Below, piece by piece: positions 51,869 to 60,798 of a stretch of 64,000 nt of DNA. Source of the DNA: Serinibacter arcticus (GTDB lineage: Bacteria > Actinomycetota > Actinomycetes > Actinomycetales > Beutenbergiaceae). The notes beneath the pieces are model-generated. The model had not been told where the DNA came from, ran no database searches, and was given only the letters and a program-made list of their open reading frames with translations. The position numbers and the translations under genes were made by a program. The stretch lies in the NCBI RefSeq assembly GCF_003121705.1, contig NZ_PYHR01000002.1, positions 2,046,001 to 2,110,000 on the forward strand, given 5' to 3'. Every line of letters starts with the position of its first letter. Within the stretch, counting starts at the first letter, position 1.

Positions 51869-53686
51869 CTACGAGAGGTGGCGACGGCGTCGTGCCGCGA
51901 GCGCCGCGCCCGCGAGCAGGAGGACGCCGGCCGCCGCGCCGAGCGCGACCGTGTCGGCGCCGGTGGCCGCGAGGCCCGTGCCGGCGCGGGAGGTGGCACC
52001 CGCGGAGGGGCCGCCGGACCCGGGCGTGCCGGGCGGCGGCGTCGTCGTCGGACCGGTGGAGCTCGGAGTCGTCGACGGATCGTCGTCCGGGTCGGCCGTG
52101 TTGGTCAGCACGACGGCGACCGTGTCGTCCGCGGGGATCGTGAGCCGGGCACCTGCGCCGGACGCCACGCCGTCGACGACGAAGGCGGGCTCACCCCAGG
52201 TGACGCCGTCGACGTCGGGCAGCGCGCCCTCGGTCAGGGTGACGACCGTGCCGGCGGGGACGTCGTCGAACGCGACCGGCTCACCGGCGGTGATCTCGAC
52301 GGTCACCGGGGCGGCGTCGTCGAGCGTGTAGGTGAGCGAGTAGATGGTGTCCGCAGGGACGGCGCCGTCGCCGTCGACGACCTTCGTGACCGTGAAGCCG
52401 CCGCTGGCCGGTGCCTGCGGCGAGGTGTAGGAGTTGGTCAGCGTGACGGAGAGCGCCTCCGCCTCGCAGGTCTCGGTGGTGCACGGGGTCTCGACCGTGA
52501 CACCGGAGGCCGGGGAGAAGGCAGCCTCGTTCCAGGCGTAGCCCGCCGGGAGCGTGGGCAGCGTGGTGGCCGGCTCGGCGAAGACGACCCGCGTCCCCAC
52601 CGGGAGGCCGGTCAGGACCTGCGGATCGCCGGCGAGGAGGTCGAGCTCGTAGGACTGGACGGCGTCGCTGCCCGGCAGGACGACGGAGTAGGAGACGTCG
52701 AAGGACGCCCCGGCGAGCAGGCCGTCGGGGTCGAGGACCTCCTTGGTGATGCTGACGGCACCGAGGGGGTTGGGGGGCATGACGATCCCGGCGCAGGCCG
52801 AGGCCTGCAGCTCGATGCCGGAGGAGGTGAGCGCGGCGTCGTTGAGGAAGCCGGTGCGCCACTCGGGGTCGAGCTGCTCGCAGCCCCGGAAGTCGTAGGA
52901 GACGTCCCTGGCCACGGTCGCCTCGGCAACGATGCGGATCGTGTGGGTCGCCCCGCCGTCGATGCTCTGGTCGGTGAGCAGCACGGGGTCGACCGCACCG
53001 TCGAACGTTGCCGACAGCGGCAGGCCCGCGGGGGAGATCGACTCGGTCGTGACGTCGGTGACGCTCACCGCGTCGGCGAAGCGGAACGTGTCGCTCAGGT
53101 CGTAGCGGCCCGGGGTCAGCCCCGTGTTGGTGACGGTGAGCTCGTAGGTGACGCTGGTGGTGAGGTCGTCGGCCACGACGGGAATGCCCACGACCTCCTT
53201 GGTGAGTTCGAGCGGAAGGGTGGACATGCCCGCGTCGATCGTGTTGTTGGTGAGTCCCTCGCTCATCTCGATCGGCAGCGTGAGCCCGGTGACGGGATCG
53301 GCGTCGGAGTCGACGAAGAACGGCACGCCGGGCGCCCGTGGCGTGGTGAACACCAACCCCTGCGGGAGGGCGAACCCCACGACGTAGGTCGCGGCGGGCA
53401 GCGCGCCGAAGCTGTAGCTGCCGACGGCGTTCGTCGTCGCAGTGCGCAGCGCGGTCGTGCCGTCGGCCGCGTACAGCGTGACGGTCACAGCGCCGACGCC
53501 CGGCTCACCGGCGTCCTGCCGACCGTTCCGGTTGACGTCGTTCCAGACCTTGTCGCCGATGACGGCGGTGTCGGCCGCGCTCGCGGGCGCGACGGTCACC
53601 CCCACGATCCCCAGCGCCAGCGTCCCCGCGACCAGTGCCCCCAGCAGTCGACGCCCCCGCGCGACCGTTCCCCGTGTCCCCCGCAT
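51869..53686 (-). CDS. Wall-anchored SdrD-B/DUF5979 domain protein (LAATG sorting signal)
   Basis: A 605-residue surface protein. Signal peptide (LLGALVAGTLALGIVGVTV, cleavage near ASAAD) precedes an SdrD B-type domain with the classic GDKVWNDVNRNGRQDAGEPG calcium-binding loop. Next come a DUF11-like unit, two DUF5979-type immunoglobulin-like units (VSITKEVLDPDGLLAGASF and FTVTKVVDGDGAVPAD) and a Thr/Pro stalk. The C-terminus has L-A-A-T-G near residue 570, a hydrophobic helix and RRRRHLS, the signal for a class E-type sortase. An Asp/Thr-rich calcium-stabilised stalk is probable. Adhesion or structural role is inferred. Confidence 0.9.
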   Translation of the reverse strand: MRGTRGTVARGRRLLGALVAGTLALGIVGVTVAPASAADTAVIGDKVWNDVNRNGRQDAGEPGVGAVTVTLYAADGTTALRTATTNAVGSYSFGALPAATYVVGFALPQGLVFTTPRAPGVPFFVDSDADPVTGLTLPIEMSEGLTNNTIDAGMSTLPLELTKEVVGIPVVADDLTTSVTYELTVTNTGLTPGRYDLSDTFRFADAVSVTDVTTESISPAGLPLSATFDGAVDPVLLTDQSIDGGATHTIRIVAEATVARDVSYDFRGCEQLDPEWRTGFLNDAALTSSGIELQASACAGIVMPPNPLGAVSITKEVLDPDGLLAGASFDVSYSVVLPGSDAVQSYELDLLAGDPQVLTGLPVGTRVVFAEPATTLPTLPAGYAWNEAAFSPASGVTVETPCTTETCEAEALSVTLTNSYTSPQAPASGGFTVTKVVDGDGAVPADTIYSLTYTLDDAAPVTVEITAGEPVAFDDVPAGTVVTLTEGALPDVDGVTWGEPAFVVDGVASGAGARLTIPADDTVAVVLTNTADPDDDPSTTPSSTGPTTTPPPGTPGSGGPSAGATSRAGTGLAATGADTVALGAAAGVLLLAGAALAARRRRHLS

Positions 53687-53768
53687 TGCCGTCCGTCCTC
53701 GTCGATCGAATCCCCGATGTGGCGATCAGTGTGACCGACGCCGGGCGTTCCGGCGACCGGGACGCAGG

Positions 53769-54449
53769 TCAGGTTCCCTGCACGAGACGCCACACGGCGT
53801 CGGCGCGCCCCGCCGTCGTCGCGATCACCCCGGCGTTCACCTCGTCGCTGCCGAACGAGCGCTCGCGCGCGGCCGCAGGCGAGCGTCCGAACGACTCGTG
53901 CCGGGCGACGAGGCGGTCGTGGCGCAGGTCCTCGGGCGGTGCGAGGAACCAGACCTCGTCGAGGAGGTCGCGCACGGGCGTCCACGGGGCCTCCCGCCGC
54001 AGCAGGTAGTTGCCCTCGGTCACCACGAGCGGCACGTCCGGCGGGACGGGGATCGCCGAGCCGACGGGTTCCTCGATCTCGCGGCGGAACCGTGGGGCGA
54101 GCACGACGCCGTCGAGCGCGGGGTCCTCGCCGTCGGCCCGCGGCGGCTGGGCCCGGAGCCGGCGCAGCAGATCCACGTAGCCGAGGCCGTCGAACGTGTC
54201 GTGCGCGCCCTTGCGCGGGGTGCGGCCGAGCGCGTCGAGGACCTCGCCGGCCAGGTGGAAACCGTCCATCGGGACGGCGACGGCGAGGTCGGGCCCCAGC
54301 GCGGCCACCAGGTGGTCGGCGAGGTAGGACTTCCCGGAGCCGGGAGCGCCGCAGATGCCGAGGATCCGGCGGCCGCCGCGGTGGGCGAGCGCTCGCGCGC
54401 GCTCCACCAGGTCCTCGAGGGTGGTCTCGACGATCGTCGCCTCAGTCAT
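53769..54449 (-). CDS. Nucleoside/nucleotide kinase family protein
   Basis: A 226-residue P-loop kinase. The Walker A GICGAPGSGKS is at residues about 32-42, followed by VPMDGFHLAGEVLDALGR, the pattern of the uridine kinase/pantothenate kinase-like FrcK group. The lid region carries RFRREIEEPVGSA, and VVTEGNYLL is the family's second signature strand. It probably phosphorylates a small sugar, nucleoside or vitamin. Its start lies 8 bases inside the 3' end of the PfkB gene, so the two are co-translated and may act in one pathway. Confidence 0.88.
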   Translation of the reverse strand: MTEATIVETTLEDLVERARALAHRGGRRILGICGAPGSGKSYLADHLVAALGPDLAVAVPMDGFHLAGEVLDALGRTPRKGAHDTFDGLGYVDLLRRLRAQPPRADGEDPALDGVVLAPRFRREIEEPVGSAIPVPPDVPLVVTEGNYLLRREAPWTPVRDLLDEVWFLAPPEDLRHDRLVARHESFGRSPAAARERSFGSDEVNAGVIATTAGRADAVWRLVQGT

Positions 54450-55341
54450 CGGTCGCCCCCTGCCGGGCGGGGAGGTGGGCGGCCCACGCACGCGGCCCGG
54501 CGTGGGCCACCCGCAGCGAGGCGACGTCGACGCCGAGCCGCACGGCCGCCGTCGGGCCCTGCCCGCATCCGACGGCGAAGGTGTACGCGCCGTGGAACGC
54601 GTCGCCCGCGCCGAGCGTGTCGACGGCGACGACGCGTGGGACGGCGACCTCGCCGTCGTCCCCGTCGGCCCACCACAGCGCCGGTGCGGCGCCGCGCGTC
54701 ACGACGACGACGCGCGCCCCGCGCTCACGGAGGGCGGCGACCGAGGAGGCGTGGTCGGTGGCGCCGGGGGCGCGGGCGTCGGCGGAGCAGACGACGTGGT
54801 CGGCGAGCGGGACCAGCGCGTCCATCGCGGGCTTCCAGCGGCCGAGGTCGAGGACGACGGGGACACCGGCGGTGCGGGCGGCGGTCGCCGTGCCGACGCC
54901 GAGGCGCGGGTGGTGGCCGTCGACGAGGACGACGTCGGCGTCGGCCACGAGCGCGGCGAGGGCCTCGCCGTCGGGCGCCTCGACCGTGCTGGCCACGGCG
55001 TCGGAGCCGACGACGCTTCGCTCGCCCGTCGCGGTCGTGACGATGATCGCGGACACCGGGGGCGGGGCGGTCGCGTCGGGCGTGACGTCGACGACGTCCA
55101 CCCCCTGCTCCTCCAGCTCCGCCCGGACCAGCACCGCCGTCGGGCTCTCCCCGAGCGCCGTGAGGAGCGTGGCGCGCCCGCCGAGCGCGGCGAACGCCAC
55201 GGCGGCGTTGGCGGCCGGACCGCCGGCCGACAGGTGGGTGGCCGTGGCCGTCACCTTCTCGTTCGCGCCCGGCGGGCGCTCGACGTGCTGGGCGACGTCG
55301 AGGGTCGCCAGACCGGCGAACAGGCCGTGGGGCTGGGGCAT
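54442..55341 (-). CDS. PfkB-family sugar/nucleoside kinase
   Basis: A 299-residue PfkB-fold kinase. It begins with GLATLDVAQHVERPPGANEK, contains the GGPAANAAVAFAALGG N-terminal substrate motif and ends with DTLGAGDAFHGAY, the C-terminal PfkB signature with the catalytic aspartate. The ATG at 55341 follows AGGATGG by about 6 bases; earlier starts read into the repeat element at 55365. The substrate is unknown; it is grouped with the P-loop kinase that follows. Starts in the 55400-55449 range are inside repeat DNA and were not used. Confidence 0.88.
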   Translation of the reverse strand: MPQPHGLFAGLATLDVAQHVERPPGANEKVTATATHLSAGGPAANAAVAFAALGGRATLLTALGESPTAVLVRAELEEQGVDVVDVTPDATAPPPVSAIIVTTATGERSVVGSDAVASTVEAPDGEALAALVADADVVLVDGHHPRLGVGTATAARTAGVPVVLDLGRWKPAMDALVPLADHVVCSADARAPGATDHASSVAALRERGARVVVVTRGAAPALWWADGDDGEVAVPRVVAVDTLGAGDAFHGAYTFAVGCGQGPTAAVRLGVDVASLRVAHAGPRAWAAHLPARQGATDD

Positions 55342-55364
55342 GCGGACCATCCTGCCCGGCCGCA

Positions 55365-55510
55365 TGGCCGACGCCGATCCGCCTCGCTGACTGCGGACGG
55401 CCCTCGCTCTCTGCGGACGGATCCGGTGCAGCGACGACTCGTCAGGCATCGCCGCAGGTCAGGGCGTCGGGCTCGAAGTCGGGTCGGCATCCGTCCGCAA
55501 ACAGCGAGGG
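55365..55510. repeat. Left copy of a 146-bp direct repeat (MITE-like element)
   Basis: Nearly identical to 56591-56736 (2 differences seen in 146 bases, offset 1,226). Each copy carries an inverted repeat: left end CCTCGCTGACTGCGGACGG, CCCTCGCTCTCTGCGGACGG; the right end contains the complement of the same 20-base unit, CGTCCGCAGACAGCGAGGG. The arm period is 20 bases and the core is again CCTCG. The copies bracket the AbiEi/DUF559-type gene. Confidence 0.9.
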
Positions 55511-55563
55511 CGCGACGGCGCCGCGCGGGCCCCACCATTCATGGCGCCGTCGCCCCGAGCACG

Positions 55564-55586
55564 TTGTCCACAACGAGTTGTCCACA
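55564..55586. promoter_or_regulatory. Two DnaA-box-like motifs upstream of the endonuclease gene
   Basis: TTGTCCACA occurs at 55564-55572 and again at 55578-55586, in the same orientation 14 bases apart. TTGTCCACA is the preferred DnaA box in actinobacteria. Two boxes 40 bases before a start codon could let DnaA control the gene. They are too few for an origin. Confidence 0.6.
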
Positions 55587-55626
55587 GGCCGCGCGCCGCA
55601 GCGCCCCGTCAGGGCACCCTGGCGCG

Positions 55627-56616
55627 ATGGACATCCTGGCCCGCATCGCCGCCCTCGGCGGTGCCGCTCGCTTCTCCGAGCTCGACAGCTCGCGCTACCG
55701 GCTCGCCACGCTGGTCGCCTCCGGCAGCCTCGAGCAGCTCGACCGGGGCGGGTACGCGCTCCCGACGGCACCGCGACCCATCCGCGTCGCCGTCGGCCTC
55801 AACGGCGCCGTGTCCTGCGTCTCGGCCCTGCGCGAGCTGGGCTACGACATGCCCGGCGACGCCTCCGTCGTGCACTGCTCGGTGCCGCGTCACCGCGGCC
55901 GGAAGGCACCCCTGCCCGTCGGGGTGAGGCGCCACTTCGAGACGTTCGCCCCCGGCGATCTCCCGCGCCGGGTCTCGCTCGTGAGCGCGGCCGCGCGCGC
56001 CGCCGTCTGCCTGCCCTACGACGACGCGGTGGTCGCCCTCGACCGGGTGACCCACGCCGCCGACGGCGCCCTCAGGTCCGACGTCGTCGCCGCGGTCGGT
56101 CGGATCTCGCGCTCCCGCGCCGCCGCTCTCGACGTCGACGTCGACGGACGGTCGCGGTCGCGCATCGAGACCGAGGCCCGGCTCGCGCTCCGTCGCGCCG
56201 GGTTGCGCGTCGCGGCCGGGGTCGACGTGCCCGGTGTCGGCGAGGTCGACCTCCTCGTCGAGGGAGTGCTGATCGTCGAGCTGGACGGCTACGCCTTCCA
56301 CTCCGACCGCCGGACGTTCCGCCGCGACCGTTCCCGAGCGCGCACGGCGCTGCGCCTCGGCCTGCCCACGGCCCGGTTCTCCTACGAGGACTCCGACCCC
56401 GCCCACGTCGTCGCCGAGGTCGTCGCGCTGCTCCGGGCGCTCGACGCCGGCCCGTCCAGACCCGACCCGTCCCTGTCCGGGCCGATCCTGGCGGCGGTCG
56501 ATGCCGTGCGTACGGCGGCGACCGGGCCGACGTCGGCCGCGCAGGGGTGGCCGCACCTCGGGGCCGTCGACCGGCGTCGGCTGAGGTGGTTGGCCGACTC
56601 CGATCCGCCTCGCTGA
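55627..56616 (+). CDS. AbiEi-antitoxin-like/DUF559 endonuclease-fold protein
   Basis: A 329-residue protein. Residues 1-90 form a winged-helix-like AbiEi antitoxin domain (IAALGGAARFSELDSSRYRLATLVASGSLEQLDRGGYAL in outline, then GLNGAVSCVSALRELGY). Residues about 180-280 are a DUF559/Vsr-like PD-(D/E)xK nuclease fold: SRIETEARLALRRAGL, a GVGEVDLLVEGVLIVELDGYAFHSD active-site region with catalytic Asp/Glu, and RRTFRRDRSRA. Such genes are scattered and often mobile in actinobacteria. The last codons and stop lie inside the right 146-bp repeat, while the start is 117 bases after the left one. Two DnaA boxes lie upstream. No partner toxin gene is adjacent. Confidence 0.82.
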   Translation: MDILARIAALGGAARFSELDSSRYRLATLVASGSLEQLDRGGYALPTAPRPIRVAVGLNGAVSCVSALRELGYDMPGDASVVHCSVPRHRGRKAPLPVGVRRHFETFAPGDLPRRVSLVSAAARAAVCLPYDDAVVALDRVTHAADGALRSDVVAAVGRISRSRAAALDVDVDGRSRSRIETEARLALRRAGLRVAAGVDVPGVGEVDLLVEGVLIVELDGYAFHSDRRTFRRDRSRARTALRLGLPTARFSYEDSDPAHVVAEVVALLRALDAGPSRPDPSLSGPILAAVDAVRTAATGPTSAAQGWPHLGAVDRRRLRWLADSDPPR

Positions 56617-56736
56617 CTGCGGACGGCCCTCGCTCTCTGCGGACGGATCCGGTGCAGCGACGACTCGTCAGGCATCGCCGCAGGTCAGGGCGTCGGGCTC
56701 GAAGTCGGGTCGGCATCCGTCCGCAGACAGCGAGGG
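56591..56736. repeat. Right copy of the 146-bp direct repeat, with an extra 20-bp arm unit
   Basis: Same sequence as 55365-55510 except single differences at 56599 and 56726. It begins within the last codons of the endonuclease gene. Beyond it, one further unit of the right arm (CCGTCCGCAGACAGCGAGGG, 56737-56756) is repeated, so the copy has three right-arm CGAGG units where the left copy has two. Confidence 0.9.
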
Positions 56737-56818
56737 CCGTCCGCAGACAGCGAGGGCGGAACTCCGCGGCCGCGCCCCGCCAGCCACCTCCGCAGGCCAT
56801 TCCCGCACGTGGTCGCAC

Positions 56819-56824
56819 TACGAT
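56819..56824 (+). promoter_or_regulatory. -10 box of the surface-glycopolymer operon
   Basis: TACGAT, about 70 bases before the first glycosyltransferase start, matches the TANNNT pattern and is the first such hexamer after the repeat element. Confidence 0.4.
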
Positions 56825-56892
56825 CGCCAGGACCGGCCCGTGCAGGGGACCGTGGCCAGCACAACGATGGTGGGGACGGCGGGGGGGACGAC

Positions 56893-58172
56893 GTGCACAT
56901 CGCCCTCCTCACGCACTACTACGCCCCCGAGACCGGTGCGCCGCAGCGCCGCTGGAGCGCGTTCGCCGACCGGTTCGTCGCCGCGGGCCACGAGCTCACC
57001 GTCCTCGCGCCGCCGCCGCACCACCCCGACGGCACCCTCACGAGCGAGGCGCCGACCCACCAGGTCGGCGCCCGGAGCCGGGGCGAGCACGGCGAGCGCC
57101 TCGTGCGCGTGCGCTACCGCCCGCACCGCGGCACGCTCCCCGCGCGCGTCGCGGACCAGGGCGTGACGGCGCTGGACCAGCTCGCCGTCGGGCTCCCCCT
57201 GCTGCGGCGGGACGGCCACCGCCCCGACGTCGTCATCGCCACCGCGCCGGGTCTGCCGAGCATCCCCGCCGGCATCGCGCTGGGCCTGCTCCTGGGCCGT
57301 CCGACCGTGGTCGAGATGCGCGACGCGTGGCCCGACCTCATCACCCCGAGCGGCCTGCTAGGGCCCGACGACGACCGCAGCCCGCTCCGCCGTCGTGCCA
57401 CCCGGGCGGCGCACGGCGCGATGACCGCGCTGCAGCGCCGCGCCGCCGCCGTCGTGACGACCACCGGTGCCTTCGCCGACGTGCTCCGCGACCGCGGGGT
57501 CGGCCCGGTGCACGTGATCGGGAACGGCACGTCCCTCGACCTCCCGACCGTGCCGGCCCCGCCCCGCGACCGCACCGGGCTCCGGGTGCTCTACCTCGGC
57601 ACCGTGGGGCGCAGCCAGCGACTGGCCACGGCCGTCGAGGCCGTCGCGCTGGCGCGGGCGCGCGGGCTCGAGGTGACCCTGCGCGTCGTCGGGTCCGGGA
57701 TCGACGAGCAGCCGCTGCGCGACCTCGCCCGCGACCGCGGCGTCCCGGTCGACCTCGTCGGCCGGGTCCCGCGCTCCGGGGTGTCCGCTCACTACGCGTG
57801 GGCCGACACCGCCCTCGTGAGCCTGCGCGACTGGACCCCGTTCGCCTGGACCGTGCCCTCGAAGCTCTACGAGGTCCTCGGCGTCGGACGTCACGTCTCG
57901 GCCACGCTCACCGGCGAGGCGGCCGCGATCGTGCGCGACTCCGGCGGCGGCACCGTCACGCCGCCCGAGGACGCCGCGGCGCTGGCCGACTCGTGGCTGC
58001 GGCTGGCGGCCGACCGGACCCTGCTCGACGTCGGCCCTCGCCCCGCGCGTGGGTGGCCGAGCACGCCCACCACGACATGCTCGCGCGCCGCTACCTGGCG
58101 GTGCTCGACGACGTCGTCCGCGCCTCGCGAGGCCCCGCGCGCGGCCGCCGGGCACGACGGGACGAGCGATGA
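56893..58172 (+). CDS. Family 4-type glycosyltransferase (frame broken at a C run)
   Basis: Reading from GTG 56893 and restoring one C at 58041-58044 gives 426 residues. The N-terminus is VHIALLTHYYAPETGAPQRR with a Rossmann-like first strand, and a GT4-like C-terminal domain follows (LRVLYLGTVGRSQRLATAVEA, VVGSGIDEQPLRDLA, PSKLYEVLGVGRHVSAT with the E-x(7)-E-type region). The frame otherwise leaves GT-like sequence at residue about 383 and runs on to 60798 as nonsense. With the extra base it ends in a basic tail (VVRASRGPARGRRARRDER) whose TGA overlaps the next ATG by 4 bases, which confirms the corrected frame. It probably adds a sugar to a lipid-linked wall glycan. Confidence 0.85.
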
Positions 58173-59905
58173 CCGCGCGCCCGCTCCAGCCCGTGCGCGA
58201 TCTCGTGCTCGGGCTGGGGACGGCGACGACGATGGCGCGCGAGGATCCCGCCCTGCTCCTCGTACAGGCCGCCCGACGCGCCCCCGCGGCGTGGCGCGCG
58301 CGGGCGGCGGCGCTGCTCGCGCGCGGACGACGGCGGGGCGCGGCCCACGCCGTCGGGACCTGGCTGGCCGGTCACGACGGCGAGGCGCGCGCCGAGGTGG
58401 CGGCGCTCCTCGCGCGGGGCGACGCCCCCGTGGTCGTGGCCGAGATCGGCGTGCTGCTCGACGTCCCGGGCGCCGACGAGGCGGGCACCGCCGCGACCCG
58501 CGCCCGCGCCCGGCACCGCCGCGGGGACCTCTCCGGCGCGATCGACGCCGCCGGCGCCACCCCGCTCGGGCGCCGCCTGGCCTCGGAGCGCACCCTCCTG
58601 ACGGCCGGCACCGACGTGCGGCTCGCGACCGCCGCGACCGCCGCAGCCCGACCGCACCGCTCCCCCCGCCCCGCCGACCGCTCCCCCACCCCCCGCGTCC
58701 TCCATCTCCTCACCAGCTCCGTCCCCCGCACCACCAGCGGTTACGCCCTGCGCAGCCAGGAGGTGCTGCGGGCGCAGCGCCGAGCCGGGATCGACGCCGT
58801 CGCCGCCACGCGTCTCGCCTACCCGGTGGACGTCGGGCTGCTCGGGACGCCCGACCGCGAGGTGGTCGACGGCGTCGTCCACCACCGGCTCGTCCCGTGG
58901 CACCGCGGCGGCACCCCGCGGCATCGGCTGCGGCAGCACGCCGCGCTGGCGCTCGCGCTCGCCCGCGACCTCGAGCCCGACGTGCTGCACACGACCACGC
59001 CGTGGAGCAACGCCGTCGTGACCCGGGCCGTCGCCCGCGAGCTGGGCGTGCCGTGGGTCTACGAGGTGCGGGGGCTGCTGGAGGACACCTGGGTCGCCTC
59101 CTTCCCCGCGGCCGCCCGGGCGGCCGTCCGGGCGAGCGAGCGGTACCGCCTGCTTCGCGCCCGCGAGACCGAGCTCGCCCGCTCGGCGGACCGGGTCGTC
59201 GTGCTCGGCGAGACCGTCCGGACGGCGCTGGTGGAGCGCGGCGTCGATGCCGGACGCGTCGTCGTGGCTCCGAACGCCGTCGACGCGCGCCTCCTCGCCT
59301 CCGACCGCTCCCCCGCCGCCGCGCGGTCCGCCCTCGGCCTCGCGCCGGACGGCTTCTGGGTCGGTACCGTGGGCAGCCTGGTGGCCTACGAGGGGACGGA
59401 TACCCTGATCAGAGCAGTCGCGCTGGCGCGAGCGGACGGCCGGGACGTGCGCGCCGCCGTCGTGGGCGACGGCGTGGCCCGGCCCGCGCTGCAGCGCCTG
59501 GTGGACGAGCTGGGACTGGCCGACGTCGTCACCCTCCCCGGTCGCGTCCCCGCCGCGCAGGCCCCCGACTGGTACCTCGCGCTGGACGCGTTCGCCGTCA
59601 CCCGCACCGACTCCGAGGTCACCCGCACCGTCCTCCCGCTCAAGCCGATGGCGGCCCTGGCGCTCGGCCGCCCGGTGATCGCGAGCGACCTGCCGGCGCT
59701 CGCCGAGCTGGTCGGGGACCCCGGCGCCGGGGTCCTCACCGAGCCCGACAGCCCGCGCTCGGTGGCCGACGCCGTCGCCCGGCTCGCCGACGACCCCGCG
59801 CTGCGCACGGAGCTGGGCACGGCCGGGCGCCGGTTCGCCGCCGGGCGGACGTGGGACGCCGTCGGGCAGACCTACCGCCGGACGTACGCGGAGCTCCTCG
59901 CGTGA
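58169..59905 (+). CDS. Glycosyltransferase, GT-B fold, with N-terminal extension
   Basis: A 578-residue protein. Residues 1-170 are Arg/Ala-rich helical sequence not seen in ordinary glycosyltransferases (a possible partner- or membrane-binding region). From residue about 178 a GT4-like enzyme begins: RVLHLLTSSVPRTTSGYALRS, GVPWVYEVRGLLEDT, VVVLGETVRTALVERGVD, NAVDARLL, VGTVGSLVAYEGTDTLIRA and LKPMAALALGRPVIASD with the donor-binding glutamate region. It is coupled to its neighbours by ATGA and GTGA overlaps. Donor and acceptor are unknown. Confidence 0.9.
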   Translation: MTARPLQPVRDLVLGLGTATTMAREDPALLLVQAARRAPAAWRARAAALLARGRRRGAAHAVGTWLAGHDGEARAEVAALLARGDAPVVVAEIGVLLDVPGADEAGTAATRARARHRRGDLSGAIDAAGATPLGRRLASERTLLTAGTDVRLATAATAAARPHRSPRPADRSPTPRVLHLLTSSVPRTTSGYALRSQEVLRAQRRAGIDAVAATRLAYPVDVGLLGTPDREVVDGVVHHRLVPWHRGGTPRHRLRQHAALALALARDLEPDVLHTTTPWSNAVVTRAVARELGVPWVYEVRGLLEDTWVASFPAAARAAVRASERYRLLRARETELARSADRVVVLGETVRTALVERGVDAGRVVVAPNAVDARLLASDRSPAAARSALGLAPDGFWVGTVGSLVAYEGTDTLIRAVALARADGRDVRAAVVGDGVARPALQRLVDELGLADVVTLPGRVPAAQAPDWYLALDAFAVTRTDSEVTRTVLPLKPMAALALGRPVIASDLPALAELVGDPGAGVLTEPDSPRSVADAVARLADDPALRTELGTAGRRFAAGRTWDAVGQTYRRTYAELLA

Positions 59906-60798
59906 GCACCCGACCGCGCCACGTCGTCGTCGTCCCCACCGACGACCTCTCGCCCGTGCTCGCACGGCCGCCCCTGCCCGTCTACCTGCGGCGGCTCTGG
60001 CACCGGCGCCACTTCGTCGTGGCGGACTCGCGCGCCCGGGTCGTCTCGAGCAACCGCGCGAACCTGCTCGGATCGATCTGGCTCGTGCTCAACCCGCTGC
60101 TCGACGGCGCCGTCTACTTCGTCCTGTTCGGCCTCGTCCTCACGGGCAGCCGCGGGATCGAGAACTACCCCGGCTACCTGATCGTCGGCGTCTTCCTGTT
60201 CCAGTTCACGATCCAGTGCCTGGTGCAGGGCTCGCGGGCGATCAGCGGCGGGCGCCCGCTGATCCGCTCCTTCTCCTTCCCGCGCGCCGTGCTCCCGGTC
60301 GCGGTCGTGGTGCGCCAGGTGATCCGGTTCCTGCCTGCGCTGATCACGATGCTCGTGCTCGTCATGCTGCTGCCGGTCGCGCTCCCGTCGATGGCCGACG
60401 GCGACCCGGTCCGCCAGCCGCTCGCCTGGACCTGGCTGCTGCTGCCCGTCGTCCTGGTGCTGCAGCTCCTGCTCAGCACCGGGCTCGCCCTCGTCGCGGC
60501 GCGCGTGACCGCCCGGATCCCCGACCTCACGCAGATCATCGCCATCCTCGCCCGGTTCTGGCTCTACGCCTCGGCGGTGTTCTTCTCGATCGACCGGTTC
60601 GCTGACTACCCGGTGCTGCACGCGGTGATGCAGGTCAACCCGATGTACCTCGTGCTCGACGCCGCGCGCGACCTGCTGCTCTACGCCACCGTGCCGTCGG
60701 CGGGGACCTGGGCGGGCCTGACCGCGTGGTCGGTCGGACTGCTCGTCGTCGGGACCGTCTGGTTCTGGCGCGGGGAGGAGAGCTATGGCCGCTCCTGA
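59902..60798 (+). CDS. ABC-2 type polysaccharide/teichoic acid export permease
   Basis: A 298-residue permease of the TagG/RfbA/Wzm group. A cytoplasmic N-terminus ends in the amphipathic SRARVVSSNRANLLGSIWLVLNPLLDGAVYF segment typical of this family, followed by six hydrophobic helices and the motif PRAVLPVAVVVRQ. It would flip a lipid-linked glycan together with the ATPase encoded next. GTG at 59902 overlaps the TGA of the preceding gene. The 3' end overlaps the ATPase gene by 14 bases. Confidence 0.92.
   Translation: MSTRPRHVVVVPTDDLSPVLARPPLPVYLRRLWHRRHFVVADSRARVVSSNRANLLGSIWLVLNPLLDGAVYFVLFGLVLTGSRGIENYPGYLIVGVFLFQFTIQCLVQGSRAISGGRPLIRSFSFPRAVLPVAVVVRQVIRFLPALITMLVLVMLLPVALPSMADGDPVRQPLAWTWLLLPVVLVLQLLLSTGLALVAARVTARIPDLTQIIAILARFWLYASAVFFSIDRFADYPVLHAVMQVNPMYLVLDAARDLLLYATVPSAGTWAGLTAWSVGLLVVGTVWFWRGEESYGRS

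Noticed and set aside
55564-55586. Replication origin
   Set aside because: Only two DnaA boxes, no AT-rich unwinding region and no dnaA, dnaN or parAB genes nearby.
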